A DNA stretch of 39,027 nt from Myxacorys almedinensis A (GCF_010091945.1 NZ_WVIE01000035.1:1-39027), one strand, 5' to 3'. Counted from the stretch's first letter, positions 1-9,527 are shown. Numbers and translations are program-made. The notes: generated by a model from the sequence alone, not told the origin.

Positions 1-247
1 AAGCTCATCAGGACAAATCAAACAACGCTTTCCTAATCTTGCTTCCTTTCCTCTCCTTCAAGATGGATAAAGTCGAGTTGAGAAGCAGTCTAACTTCTTT
101 TTAGAGAGAAAGTTTCCACATATCATCCCAAATTAGGTGAATAGGCAGAAACATTCTGCGATCGCGTTGAGTTGCCCATACTTTGAGTTCTTTGCCTGCG
201 ATCGCTAAAGTTGAAGCCTTAGAGCGATCGCTAGGAAAGAAGATTAG

Positions 248-275
248 CCTCCCGTTTGGCTCTAGGCTTGGGAGG
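248..275 (-). terminator. Possible hairpin terminator at the 3' end of clpP1
   Basis: CCTCCC at 248-253 is complementary to GGGAGG at 270-275, leaving a 16-nt loop that contains the clpP1 stop codon (262-264). Read on the minus strand the hairpin is followed by a moderately T-rich stretch but no clean T run, so termination is only a suggestion. Confidence 0.3.
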
Positions 276-876
276 GCACGAGCGCAGGCTTCATCGCCGA
301 AGGACGCCGATCAATCACCTGATCGATCAAACCGTAGTCTTTCGCTTCTTCAGAAGACATGAAGAAATCTCGCTCCGTATCCTCCTCAATGCGCTCTAGG
401 GGTTGACCGGTGTGATCGGCAAGCAAAGAGTTCAGGTGCTGCTTGTGATAGAGAATTTCTTTTGCCTGAATTTCAATATCGGTCGCCTGACCTTGCGCTC
501 CACCCAACGGCTGATGAATCATGATGCGCGAGTGAGGCAGGCTCATGCGTTTTCCTTTGGTTCCAGCACTAAGGAGAAACGCGCCCATGCTGGCGGCAAA
601 CCCAACACAAATTGTAGAAACCGCCGGACGAATCTGCTTGATGGTGTCGTAAATGCCCATGCCTGCCGTGACCGAGCCGCCCGGAGAGTTGATGTAGATA
701 TAAATATCTTTGTCAGAATCTTCTGACTCTAGAAACAGCAGTTGGGCGACGATGAGATTTGCCACATCAGAATCGATCGCTTGACCCAAAAAGACGATGC
801 GCTCTCTGAGCAGCCGAGAATAGATATCAAAGGCGCGATCGCCGCGACCCGAACTTTCAATAACGGTAGGAATCAT
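262..876 (-). CDS. clpP1: ATP-dependent Clp protease proteolytic subunit ClpP (ClpP1-type)
   Basis: This is a serine peptidase subunit of the cytoplasmic Clp protease, which degrades unfolded proteins fed to it by a Clp ATPase. Counting from the chosen ATG, the catalytic triad is visible: Ser96 in GFAASMGAF, His121 in [10 protein letters not shown] and Asp170 in DTERDFFMS. The length of 204 aa is normal for the family. The reading frame stays open upstream to 948, but those 24 residues do not look like ClpP and the conserved N-terminus begins [12 protein letters not shown], so I chose the ATG at 876. The gene stands alone here, diverging from an unknown gene at 1044. In cyanobacteria the stand-alone catalytic paralogue is usually called clpP1 and the copy next to clpX (31547 here) clpP2. 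The numbering is by context; the enzyme identity is secure. Confidence 0.95.
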   Translation of the reverse strand: MIPTVIESSGRGDRAFDIYSRLLRERIVFLGQAIDSDVANLIVAQLLFLESEDSDKDIYIYINSPGGSVTAGMGIYDTIKQIRPAVSTICVGFAASMGAFLLSAGTKGKRMSLPHSRIMIHQPLGGAQGQATDIEIQAKEILYHKQHLNSLLADHTGQPLERIEEDTERDFFMSSEEAKDYGLIDQVIDRRPSAMKPALVPSQA

Positions 877-970
877 GGAGCCATCTCTAGTAGTTTGTTC
901 TATTTTAGCGAGTTGCGGCAGAGGAGGTTGGGAACAGCAAAAAGACAAGGTATCTTGAGAACAAGAAATT

Positions 971-1029
971 GACTGGTTAAAATCGGCTGGTTGAAAAATC
1001 GGCTAGTCGAAATTGACGGGTTGAAAATC
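971..1029. repeat. Four degenerate tandem copies of a 14-16 nt unit
   Basis: Between the divergent clpP1 and the 1044 gene there are four consecutive units: GACTGGTTAAAATC (971-984), GGCTGGTTGAAAAATC (985-1000), GGCTAGTCGAAATT (1001-1014) and GACGGGTTGAAAATC (1015-1029). They share the pattern G-R-C-(T/G)-(G/A)-G-T-(T/C)-(A/G)-AAA. The array ends 14 nt before the GTG start of the downstream gene, so it lies in that gene's leader or promoter. Confidence 0.6.
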
Positions 1030-1043
1030 ATTCCGAGGTAGCT

Positions 1044-1868
1044 GTGAAAAAGATTGGCTTAGTCTTACTCGTGCTGCTCGGCGGCACGCTTTCGGGTCTG
1101 TATTATTTTTGGCATCAAGCAACAAAACTTCCAGACTGGTATCAAGAAGGAACTCCGCAAGGCTCTGAAGGATCGCCAGAAGATATTGAGCAACGCGCGG
1201 CAACGGTTCAGCAAACGATTCAGGCGAAACTTCGGCACCGTCCTACCCCCTCTAGTTTGGCTACTGCCAGTTCTGGCAAACCGTCTGCCCAGGTTCCTCA
1301 GAGCCAACCTAACGGTGCGATCGCGAAAAAAGCAGTGGGCACCGTCCCCGCGCCAAGGTCTCGTCAAGATGTAGAAGTGCAGCTTAATCCGCAAGAACTC
1401 AATGACGTGTTGGTGTCTAAAATTGCCGAGCAGAGTCAAGCAAAGGCGCTGCCCAAGTCTGTGAAGAGTGTCCGGACTACGGTAGAAGCAGACACTCTGA
1501 AAACGGGGGCGATCGTGGATATGAAGGCGCTGAGAGAAAGCGATCTGGGCACTCAAGAGCAGACGTTTTTAACGGAGGCAGCCGCAAAGTTTCCGGGATT
1601 AAGCGATCGCAAGGTTTACATTGGCATCGAAGGGAAGCCTCGCATTCAAGACGGCAAAGTACAGTTTGATGATGAAACCCGAGTTCGAGTTGGCAACTTG
1701 AGGCTTACGATCGCAGAGATTGCCGAGCGCTTTGGTGTTTCTCCAGACCAAGTTAAAGAACAACTTGCCTTGAGGCTCCAGTTCAATAATCTGCATGTGA
1801 AAGATATTGAGTTGCTAAACGGAACCGCGATTCTGCGCGGATCGCCGACACCGACCACTGCTCCTTAG
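1044..1868 (+). CDS. Conserved hypothetical membrane-anchored protein
   Basis: The function is not recognised. The 274-aa product starts with Lys-Lys followed by a hydrophobic stretch (about residues 4-22, ending near LSGLYYFW), which looks like an uncleaved signal anchor because no clear signal-peptidase site or lipobox cysteine follows. The remainder, predicted outside the membrane, has a Pro/Ser/Gln-rich linker (about 60-105) and then a charged region with no cysteines or obvious catalytic motif. The start is GTG, with GAGG (1035-1038) six bases upstream. The stop is five bases before a possible start of the next gene (1874), so the two probably share a transcript. I believe similar proteins occur in other cyanobacteria, but that is recollection. 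Confidence 0.75.
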   Translation: MKKIGLVLLVLLGGTLSGLYYFWHQATKLPDWYQEGTPQGSEGSPEDIEQRAATVQQTIQAKLRHRPTPSSLATASSGKPSAQVPQSQPNGAIAKKAVGTVPAPRSRQDVEVQLNPQELNDVLVSKIAEQSQAKALPKSVKSVRTTVEADTLKTGAIVDMKALRESDLGTQEQTFLTEAAAKFPGLSDRKVYIGIEGKPRIQDGKVQFDDETRVRVGNLRLTIAEIAERFGVSPDQVKEQLALRLQFNNLHVKDIELLNGTAILRGSPTPTTAP

Positions 1869-1930
1869 GAAAGATGCCAACGAGGGATGAAGGCGGAAAA
1901 ATGAGACGTTTAGTTGTTCTTCCTGTTGCC

Positions 1931-3997
1931 ATGCCAAATCGTCTTGCCCGCGCTCAAAGTCTCTACTTACGCAAACATGCGGATAATCCGATCGATTGGT
2001 GGACGTGGTGCCCCGACGCGATCGAGACGGCACGACGAGACGACAAAATTATCTTTTTATCGGTTGGGTATTCAAGTTGTCACTGGTGCACGGTGATGGA
2101 GGGCGAAGCGTTTTCAGATGCCGCGATCGCAGCCTACATGAACGCTAATTTTCTGCCGATCAAGGTCGATCGAGAAGAGCGACCCGACCTCGACAGCATC
2201 TACATGCAAGCGTTGCAAATGATCACAGGGCAAGGCGGATGGCCACTCAACATTTTTCTTTCGCCTGATGACTTGGTGCCCTTCTATGGCGGAACCTATT
2301 TTCCAGTTGATCCCAAATATGGACGCCCTGGATTTCTACAGGTTTTGGAAGCTATTCGGCTTTACTACGATCACGATAAAACAAAGCTAGATGGGATTAA
2401 AGGAGAGATTCTGACTCATTTACAGAATGCTACTCTGCTCTCGCCCACAGCCCTCAGCGACACGTTGCTGCGACGGGGTTTGGACTATAGCGCTGGGGTT
2501 TTGTCGTCTAAATCGCCGGGTCCGAGTTTTCCGATGATTCCCTATGCAGAGGCTGCCCTGCGATCGGTGCGCTTTGCCTGGAATTCTCCCTATAACTCCC
2601 ACGAGGTTAGCGTTCAACGGGGCATGGATTTAGCGCTCGGAGGCATTTTTGACCATGTTGCAGGTGGCTTTCATCGCTACACCGTCGATCCCACATGGAC
2701 GGTGCCACACTTTGAAAAAATGCTGTATGACAATGGGCAAATTGTGGAGTATCTTGCCAATCTGTGGGCGATGGGCATTCGAGAGCCTGGATTTGAACGC
2801 GCGATCGCACTGACGGTGCAATGGCTCAAGCGAGAAATGACGGCACCAGAAGGCTATTTCTATGCCGCGCAAGATGCAGATAATTTCGCCACGATCGATG
2901 CCGCAGAGCCTGAAGAAGGCGATTTCTACGTCTGGAGCTTTGCCGAACTGCACTCCCTGCTCACCCCCGAAGAAGTTGCCGAACTGCAAACCCAGTTTAC
3001 GGTGACAGAGCACGGCAACTTTGAAGGGAAAACCGTATTGCAGCGGCGGCACGCGGGCAAACTCTCAGACTCGCTAGAAACTGCTCTGCATCACTTATTT
3101 GCTGCCCGATATGGAGCCTCCGCCGTGGATGTCTTTCCGCCTGCTCGCACGGCTGAGGCTGCAAAAACCATGGCGTGGTCGGGTCGCATTCCCCCAGTGA
3201 CCGATACCAAAATGATCGTTGCCTGGAATAGTTTGATAATTTCTGGATTGGCGCGATCGTATGGCGTTTTCCGAACGCTAGAGGATCTAGAACTTGCCAG
3301 CCAAGCCGCCCGGTTTATTCTGCAAAACCAGTGGGTAAACCAACGATTCCACCGGGTGAACTATGATGGCAAGATTGAAATTTTAGCGCAGTCGGAAGAT
3401 TATGCTCTGTTTATCAAAGCGTTGCTCGATCTCCATCAAGTCACCCGCAGCCTGCCCCCAAACGCCCCAGAACAGGAGACAGACTGGCTAGCCGCCGCCC
3501 TGCGCGTGCAAGCCGAGTTCGATGAATATTTGTGGAGCATTGAACTTGGCGGCTATTACAACACTGCAAAAGATGGAAGTCAGGAGTTGTTGATCCGGGA
3601 ACGCAGTTATGTCGATAGTGCTACACCCTCGGCAAATGGGATTGCGATCGCCAATCTCATCCGGCTCTCTCTCCTGACCGAAAACCTGGATTATTTCGAC
3701 CAAGCTGAACAAACCCTGCAAGCCTTCGCAAGCGTGATGGAACAATCTCCCTCAGCCTGCCCCAGCTTATTTTCCGCGTTGGATTGGTTCTGCAATCAAA
3801 CCCTGATTCAGACCACCCCAGAGCAAATTTCTCAGCTAGAAACGCAGTATCTTCCGACGGTGGCGTTTTCAGTCTTAAATCCGATGCCAGACGGTGCAGT
3901 GGCGCTAGTGTGCCAAGGGCTTAGTTGTCAGGAGCCGGCTCGAACTCAAGAACAGCTTCACACTCAAGTGCAGCAGAGCCTTGTGAGAAAAAGCTAA
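1931..3997 (+). CDS. DUF255 / thioredoxin-fold protein (YyaL, SPATA20 family)
   Basis: The N-terminus carries the family hallmark: NPIDWW, then GYSSCHWC with a CxxC pair, then MEGEAFSD, and the segment GQGGWPLNIFLSPD. The roughly 500 C-terminal residues resemble the (alpha/alpha)6 barrel half of this family, with HFEKMLYDNGQ and an ALDWF-type ending. Family members are widespread and poorly characterised. The CxxC suggests a redox or metal role and the barrel resembles sugar epimerases and glycosidases, so no reaction is assigned. Three starts are possible: ATG 1874, ATG 1901 (AAGG at a good distance) and ATG 1931, where conserved sequence MPNRLARAQSLYLRKHA begins. I chose 1931 by conservation, although no Shine-Dalgarno precedes it. 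It is convergent with ftsI, 37 bp away. Confidence 0.88.
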   Translation: MPNRLARAQSLYLRKHADNPIDWWTWCPDAIETARRDDKIIFLSVGYSSCHWCTVMEGEAFSDAAIAAYMNANFLPIKVDREERPDLDSIYMQALQMITGQGGWPLNIFLSPDDLVPFYGGTYFPVDPKYGRPGFLQVLEAIRLYYDHDKTKLDGIKGEILTHLQNATLLSPTALSDTLLRRGLDYSAGVLSSKSPGPSFPMIPYAEAALRSVRFAWNSPYNSHEVSVQRGMDLALGGIFDHVAGGFHRYTVDPTWTVPHFEKMLYDNGQIVEYLANLWAMGIREPGFERAIALTVQWLKREMTAPEGYFYAAQDADNFATIDAAEPEEGDFYVWSFAELHSLLTPEEVAELQTQFTVTEHGNFEGKTVLQRRHAGKLSDSLETALHHLFAARYGASAVDVFPPARTAEAAKTMAWSGRIPPVTDTKMIVAWNSLIISGLARSYGVFRTLEDLELASQAARFILQNQWVNQRFHRVNYDGKIEILAQSEDYALFIKALLDLHQVTRSLPPNAPEQETDWLAAALRVQAEFDEYLWSIELGGYYNTAKDGSQELLIRERSYVDSATPSANGIAIANLIRLSLLTENLDYFDQAEQTLQAFASVMEQSPSACPSLFSALDWFCNQTLIQTTPEQISQLETQYLPTVAFSVLNPMPDGAVALVCQGLSCQEPARTQEQLHTQVQQSLVRKS

Positions 3998-4034
3998 AAA
4001 CGCCCCATTTTGCGGGTATGGCTTGATTTGGGAT

Positions 4035-6059
4035 CTACGGCGTTGAAGACGGGGCTGGAACTGGCTCAACCCCAAGGCTTTCGGCTGGACTCAACCCCTC
4101 GATCGCGCTTGCCCCAGGGCTGGGAGCCACCGTTGCAGCAGGCTGACTCGGCGGCATCTGATCGAGGGTAATCAGGGCATCGATCACCGCTTTCACGATC
4201 GGAGCCGCCACCGTCGAGCCAAACGCATCTTCTCCCTTCGGCTCATCAATCACCGCCGCTACCACATAGCGCGGATTCTCGACCGGAAAGATAGAAACAA
4301 AGCTGGTGATCTTGGCATTTTCCTGATAGCCGCCACTCGCACTTGCCTTTTGCGCCGTTCCAGTTTTGCCAGCAATGCGATAACCCGGCACTTGAGCCGC
4401 TTTGCCACTGCCCTTTTGCACAACCGACTCCATCATTTGAAGCACCGTTTGTGCCGTTTGGGGTGAGAAAATTTGCTGGGGCTGGGTCTGCCGCACAGGT
4501 TGCCAGTAGGGGTGCCCGGCTTCGTCGTACAAGCCTTGCACCACATGGGGCGTCAGCAACTTGCCCCCGCTTGCCAAAATGCCGTGCAGTTGCACCAGTT
4601 GAATGGGCGTTAGCGAAAATCCTTGTCCGAAGGCACTTGTTGCTGCATCGATCGCCGATTCGGTGAACGTCTTGCGGTCTTTAAGCTGTCCCGCAATTTC
4701 AAACGGCAGATCAATGCCGGTGGGTTGTCCAAGTCCAATTTTTTGCAGCCAGTTGTAGTAGTTATCGCGCTGCATTTGTTGCATGATGTGCACCATGCCG
4801 ACGTTGCTAGAGCGCTCTAGAATCTGCGTGACGCTAGTTGCGCCCCGTGCTCCGGCGGTGGAGTAGTCAAAATTTTGGATTGGCCACTGGTCAACATAAA
4901 TAGAGCCTTCGTCATTAAAAATCTGATCTGGTCGAATGGCTTTTGTTTCGAGGGCGATCGCAACATTAAGCGGTTTAAATGTTGATCCCGGTTCATATAA
5001 ATCCGTCATTGCCCAGTTTTTGAACCGCTCGACATTGGCTTTGTAATATTCGTTGGGGTCGTAAGACGGCTCAGAAACCAGCGATCGCAGCGCGCCATCG
5101 GCGACATCCATCACCAGAACGACACCCCGTTTAGCGCCATATTTTTTCACCTGCTGCTGAAGCGCGCTCTGGGCAGTGCGTTGGACTCGGCTATCAACGG
5201 TCAACTGCAAATGCAGATTGTCAATATGCAAAAATCCACCGGGAATCCGATCGGGCATCATCGATCCCAGCCCCGTCCGGCTCAGGCGAACTGATTTAAT
5301 CGAGCGCTGCAATAAATTTTTGTGACTGTGTTCAATGCCAGCCTGACCTTGCTGATCTACATCTACATAACCCACCACATCAGCCGTGAGATGCTGCTGT
5401 GGATACAGGCGTTGCTGCTGTTGTGCTAGATCTATCCCATCAATCTGTAAATTTAGCAGCCGATCCGCCGTATTCTCAGAGAGCGCCACTTCTAGCCGAA
5501 TGCCGCTCTCTGCGGTATCGAGTTTGCGTAAAAGCTCTCCGGCAGACTTACCCAAAATCGGAGCTAGCTTTTCAGCCACCGTTGTTTTAGGTTCTTTAAA
5601 CGACACTGGATGAGCATAGAGGGTGTAAACCGGCTGATCGATGGCTAGCACGTTGCCTATGCGATCGACAATGGGGCGACGGGGAATAAACGGGCGTAAA
5701 AAAATGGTTTGCTGCGATCGCGCTTGTTTTAGCAAATCTGGAGCCTGAATGACCTGAAGCCGCACCAAATTGAGCACCAGCAGCACCATTGCACCGAGCA
5801 ATACCGCCCATACCATCACCAGCCGCCGGGCGCTCGGTTTGGCGTGCGCCGTCCGAAGGCGCTCTAGCAGCCGCCTCATCCCAGCATTGCCCGGACGATT
5901 TAGCCCCAAACTGTTAGTTGCCAAGCGAGAAGAGCGCGATCGCAGATCAGACAGCAGGGTTGCCAATGTTGCCGAAACAGGCTTTGAGCCACGCTGCGAG
6001 GCTGGCAGACGCATCTGAGTTGGGCGTAAATGATTTGTGGGTTTACTCCGCTTCACCAT
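4035..6059 (-). CDS. ftsI: Peptidoglycan D,D-transpeptidase FtsI / penicillin-binding protein 2
   Basis: This is a class B penicillin-binding protein that cross-links septal peptidoglycan in the periplasm. A long basic cytoplasmic tail (1-78) precedes a single membrane anchor (about 79-99), then a PBP dimerisation domain (about 120-270) and the transpeptidase domain. The three penicillin-binding motifs are intact: S359-T-F-K362 (nucleophile and lysine), S417-S-N419 and K565-T-G567. The C-terminus is a Pro/Ala/Ser-rich tail after about residue 635. The 674-aa length exceeds E. coli FtsI mainly because of the N-terminal tail and this extension. The gene lies 32 bp downstream of the FtsL-like gene, the order seen for ftsL-ftsI in many bacteria, which supports a division rather than an elongation role. 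Confidence 0.93.
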   Translation of the reverse strand: MVKRSKPTNHLRPTQMRLPASQRGSKPVSATLATLLSDLRSRSSRLATNSLGLNRPGNAGMRRLLERLRTAHAKPSARRLVMVWAVLLGAMVLLVLNLVRLQVIQAPDLLKQARSQQTIFLRPFIPRRPIVDRIGNVLAIDQPVYTLYAHPVSFKEPKTTVAEKLAPILGKSAGELLRKLDTAESGIRLEVALSENTADRLLNLQIDGIDLAQQQQRLYPQQHLTADVVGYVDVDQQGQAGIEHSHKNLLQRSIKSVRLSRTGLGSMMPDRIPGGFLHIDNLHLQLTVDSRVQRTAQSALQQQVKKYGAKRGVVLVMDVADGALRSLVSEPSYDPNEYYKANVERFKNWAMTDLYEPGSTFKPLNVAIALETKAIRPDQIFNDEGSIYVDQWPIQNFDYSTAGARGATSVTQILERSSNVGMVHIMQQMQRDNYYNWLQKIGLGQPTGIDLPFEIAGQLKDRKTFTESAIDAATSAFGQGFSLTPIQLVQLHGILASGGKLLTPHVVQGLYDEAGHPYWQPVRQTQPQQIFSPQTAQTVLQMMESVVQKGSGKAAQVPGYRIAGKTGTAQKASASGGYQENAKITSFVSIFPVENPRYVVAAVIDEPKGEDAFGSTVAAPIVKAVIDALITLDQMPPSQPAATVAPSPGASAIEGLSPAESLGVEPVPAPSSTP

Positions 6060-6091
6060 TGCTTTAGGCTCCTTGTTTGGCCCTGATTCGG

Positions 6092-6595
6092 TTAATACCC
6101 TAGCGGTGCGATCGGTGAAGCTTGAGGAGGGGTAAGCGGGGTCGGAGCGTCTCCCCGGCTCGGAGCAGGTCTTAGAAAAATCAGCCGATCCGGACTTTGC
6201 GGCACCAAGGTCGAACCCGGACGATTGCCCTGTTTAGCGATTTGATCTTTCAGCATTTCTTTATTGGTGGTGAGTTGCCGCTCATGGCGTCGCAGGGTCT
6301 CAAGCTGCTGATATTCTTTGCCCCACACTTGCTGAGAATAAACCGTCCAGCCATAGACTGCCAACACCGACCCAGCCAGCCCAAACGTGGCAACCACCGA
6401 CGCTTGCTGCACCCACAGCAGCGATCGCACCCACGCTGGAACCGACGCTTGCGCCGGTAAACGCTGCACCTGACGATCAGGGCTAAAGAGAGAGACGCGC
6501 CGAGGGTCTGAAGAACGGGGAGAGACGTGACGGGGTGAAGCAGGGCGTTTGCGTCGAGATGGATTCAGCGCAACAGACATAAGCGTTACCAGCAT
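6092..6595 (-). CDS. FtsL-like small single-pass protein upstream of ftsI
   Basis: The 167-aa product has a basic, Arg/Pro/Ser-rich cytoplasmic tail (1-55), one transmembrane segment (about 63-85) and then a charged helix likely to form a coiled coil (about 88-122, with EYQQLETLRRHERQ and NKEMLKDQI). A Pro-rich tail follows. This is the topology of the divisome protein FtsL, and the gene sits directly upstream of ftsI as ftsL does elsewhere. Sequence similarity to FtsL is too weak to see by eye, so the function is inference. ATG 6595 has GGA immediately before it and ATG 6580 (MSVALNPS) is an alternative. It is 139 bp downstream of the GAF gene on the same strand. Confidence 0.8.
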   Translation of the reverse strand: MLVTLMSVALNPSRRKRPASPRHVSPRSSDPRRVSLFSPDRQVQRLPAQASVPAWVRSLLWVQQASVVATFGLAGSVLAVYGWTVYSQQVWGKEYQQLETLRRHERQLTTNKEMLKDQIAKQGNRPGSTLVPQSPDRLIFLRPAPSRGDAPTPLTPPQASPIAPLGY

Positions 6596-6734
6596 TCCTA
6601 GAGCAGTGAGACTGAATACACCCTAACGTTGCATTATCAGTACGTATACGGCGACAGCCAAATCGCTGTCTTAGACGCCCCTTATTGTATCTACAGACTC
6701 GCAAAGTGAGACCGAAAATTTAGGATTCTGATGA

Positions 6735-9527
6735 TTAGCCGATCGGCAAAACCAATCGGCTCATGAGTCGTCCGTCTTCTAGTTTGTAGAGGTTAAACTC
6801 TCCGCCTAGTTGCTTCATTAACGACTGACAAATGGCAAGATGCAGCCCTGGTGCTTTGTCAATCAGAGACGGTGCGAGCAAATCAACGGCTCTGCCCCGT
6901 TCTAAGTCATCGATCAACCGTGGCTCAACCGTGCCATCGTCGGTAATGGAAACCTCGATCCAGCGCGCATCGAGGGGGCGGCACCAAATATCGATGCGTC
7001 CGCCGGGGTGCGATCGCTGGCAGGCAAGCAGCAGCAATTCATACAGCACCAGTTCGATCTTGGCGATGTCTCCGGTAACCATGGGGTTGGTATCGTTGTG
7101 CACCTGCGACCAGAGTTGGCGCTGTTTGATCAAATGATCCACCCGATCTAGAGCACGACGCAGCAGACTGATCAACGGCACGGTGTCGGTGCGGTGGGTC
7201 AGTTGCCACTGTTCATCTCGAATCACGGCGTTGATCGGCGCGATCGCATCGTCGATCTGGCGTAAGATCTGCTGCTGACGAGTTGCCATGAGTGGCTCTG
7301 GAGCAGAGCTTGGCATCTCGCCAAGCCGGGTCACCCCCGATTTGACGGCTCGGTACATATCTTCTAGGCGGCGGTGTTTATACCAACTCAAGCGCTCCAA
7401 GCGATCGCGCTGGGCTTTCAAGCTTTCAGACACCATAAGATAGCGCCGCGACCAGGCAAACTGGCTCACAAGAATCGTCAACGCCGCGATTTGACGGTCG
7501 ATCCACTGACGATCCAACGTATCCACCACGATCAGCACTGCCGATGGCTCGTGCTCGGCGGCTGTCCGCAGTGCCATCATCAGCAGTTGTCCTGCCTCTG
7601 GCGCGTTGAGCCATTGCCGTGTTTCGGGCGGAATGTCATCGATCGAGAGCGGCACAATGCCATCGTGGGCAAGGGCGCGGTGCATCAAAACATCGGTTTC
7701 CAGAGATACCTTCAACACCGGATTGCAGCTAAACCGCCGATCGCTCTCGATCGATTGCATCAGCCGCCCAGCCCGTTTGCCCGGAAACCACGAGACCAAA
7801 GCCGCCACGGGTGCTTGCAGCACTTGAGCAATGTATTGCAGCGCCGAGCGTTCTAACAGGTCTAACTGCTGGGTTTGCTGCATCGAGGCTAGCCCCCATT
7901 GAATCGTTTGATAAATTTTCTGCTGCTGTTCGTGCTGCTGCTGGAGTTGCCATTGTCGCAAGATTAACCCAATCTGCCGGGCAACGGCTTGGGTCAATTC
8001 GCCTTCGGGTTGGCTCCAGGCACGGGGCGTTTCGTGAGCCACAATCAGTAACCCTTCGACCGACTGCCCAAGCGCCGTATTGCACAGAAGCAGCGATCGC
8101 ACATCTAGTTCTAACAGGGTCTCCCGCCAGGCCGCGAGGCGCAAATCTTCTTCGATGTTTTCAATGGCGATCGCGCCCTGGTGACGCTCTAGCATGTCCC
8201 AGTCGATCGGGCTGAGCGTTCCTAAACGGGTGCCAAGTGCCCGTCGGTTCTTGGGATGGCTTTGATAGCACACCTCAAAGTGACCCTGTTCTGGGTTGTA
8301 GAGCAGGGCGAGAAAGCGATCGGTGCGGAGCCGTTTGCCCAGCAGTTCTGCCGCATTTTTCAGGGTGACTTTCCAATCGCTGGTGTCGTAGATCGAATGG
8401 GCAATTTCTGCCGTTAACGCTTGGTCGAGTTTGGTTTGCTCGATCATGGTTTCCATGTCTTCGAGCGGTGCCACCAAGGCTATGAGTTGGGCGGCTCCTC
8501 GAATGAATTTTTTTTCCCCTTCTTGCCAAACCCTGGCATCGCTGCCTTCGGCGGCAAGGAATCCTAACAGTTCGTTGCGGTAAAGAATCGGAGCCGCTAG
8601 CAGCGATCGCGCTTTGATGTTTTGCATCACCCGGCTGGTGACATCGGATCTAAGCGAACTCATCGCTTCGCCGATCGACACGACCTGATCTGCCATCAGT
8701 GCCTGGTAGAAACTGCTCATTTCTTGCACCGTCATCCCTGAGACCGGCTGATTTTCGGTAAGCGCTGGCTCGGCACTGGGCAGACCCCGAGTCGGAGATT
8801 TTTGATGGGTGACTCGCCGCCAAAAATAGCGACGCTGGCGCTCAAACCAATAGATACTCGTGCGAGTGGGCTGAATAAACTGATGGGCTTCGTCTACGAC
8901 AATATCGAGCCGTTGACCCAAATTGGGCAGCGATCGCAGGTGAGCCAGCAAGCGCAGCAGTGGCTCATCCAACTGTTTGATCTGCTGGCGTCGTTGTTCG
9001 GTTTCAACCCGTTCCAACGCTGCCGCCAAACTGCCCAACACCATAGACAGCAACGCCTTCTCTTCTGTTTTTGGAAAATTTCCCCACAGCCGCGATCCCA
9101 AAATTGCTGCTCCAAAGCAGCATTCTTGATAGGAAATTGGAAAGATCATCGTGCCTTGGATGCCCCACCGCTGTGCGAATTTGCCCCATTCATTAGCTCG
9201 GACTTCTTCACGCAGATCAGGAAAGCTGAGCGGGCGCTGCTGAATCACAATTTGCTCTAGCACATCGCCTGAAGTCAAGGTAAAGCGCTGCTTGAGCACG
9301 GCAGCATCGTTGCCTAAAGGCGTGGTTCCGCCTTTGCCAGAGAGCCGATGAGCGGCGCGATCGTAGAGTCCGATCCAGATTAGATCAGAGCCAAAATCAG
9401 CCTTGAGATAGGTCAATACTGCCTCTACAAGCGCGTCAATGCTTGTTCCTTCCCGCAAGGTTTGGAGGACGCGCCCCAGGCTGACAAGGTGCTGATCATA
9501 AGAGGTTGGCTCTTTGGTTTGGCTCAT
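6735..9527 (-). CDS. Multi-GAF protein with a degenerate histidine-kinase-like C-terminus
   Basis: The 930-aa protein is predicted to be cytoplasmic. It appears to have four consecutive GAF-type sensor units (roughly 15-175, 195-350, 370-530 and 545-700), recognised by recurring segments such as LLAAPILYRNELLGFLAAEG and LLLCNTALGQSVEGLLIVAH. A coiled linker and a kinase-like region (about 710-930) follow. That region keeps a G1-like DDG (SITDDGTVEP) and a G2-like GLHLAICQSLMKQLGG, but the N-box reads ELLLLACQRS, with Leu where histidine kinases have the Mg-ATP-binding Asn. No convincing phospho-acceptor His motif is visible. No GAF chromophore Cys motif is obvious. It is probably a non-catalytic or divergent signalling protein. 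It lies upstream of the FtsL-like and ftsI genes on the same strand and may be cotranscribed with them. Confidence 0.85.
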   Translation of the reverse strand: MSQTKEPTSYDQHLVSLGRVLQTLREGTSIDALVEAVLTYLKADFGSDLIWIGLYDRAAHRLSGKGGTTPLGNDAAVLKQRFTLTSGDVLEQIVIQQRPLSFPDLREEVRANEWGKFAQRWGIQGTMIFPISYQECCFGAAILGSRLWGNFPKTEEKALLSMVLGSLAAALERVETEQRRQQIKQLDEPLLRLLAHLRSLPNLGQRLDIVVDEAHQFIQPTRTSIYWFERQRRYFWRRVTHQKSPTRGLPSAEPALTENQPVSGMTVQEMSSFYQALMADQVVSIGEAMSSLRSDVTSRVMQNIKARSLLAAPILYRNELLGFLAAEGSDARVWQEGEKKFIRGAAQLIALVAPLEDMETMIEQTKLDQALTAEIAHSIYDTSDWKVTLKNAAELLGKRLRTDRFLALLYNPEQGHFEVCYQSHPKNRRALGTRLGTLSPIDWDMLERHQGAIAIENIEEDLRLAAWRETLLELDVRSLLLCNTALGQSVEGLLIVAHETPRAWSQPEGELTQAVARQIGLILRQWQLQQQHEQQQKIYQTIQWGLASMQQTQQLDLLERSALQYIAQVLQAPVAALVSWFPGKRAGRLMQSIESDRRFSCNPVLKVSLETDVLMHRALAHDGIVPLSIDDIPPETRQWLNAPEAGQLLMMALRTAAEHEPSAVLIVVDTLDRQWIDRQIAALTILVSQFAWSRRYLMVSESLKAQRDRLERLSWYKHRRLEDMYRAVKSGVTRLGEMPSSAPEPLMATRQQQILRQIDDAIAPINAVIRDEQWQLTHRTDTVPLISLLRRALDRVDHLIKQRQLWSQVHNDTNPMVTGDIAKIELVLYELLLLACQRSHPGGRIDIWCRPLDARWIEVSITDDGTVEPRLIDDLERGRAVDLLAPSLIDKAPGLHLAICQSLMKQLGGEFNLYKLEDGRLMSRLVLPIG

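Noticed and set aside
3998-4034. Possible terminator between the convergent DUF255 gene and ftsI
   Set aside because: The CGCCCC and GCGGG segments do not form a continuous stem and no T tract follows on either strand.
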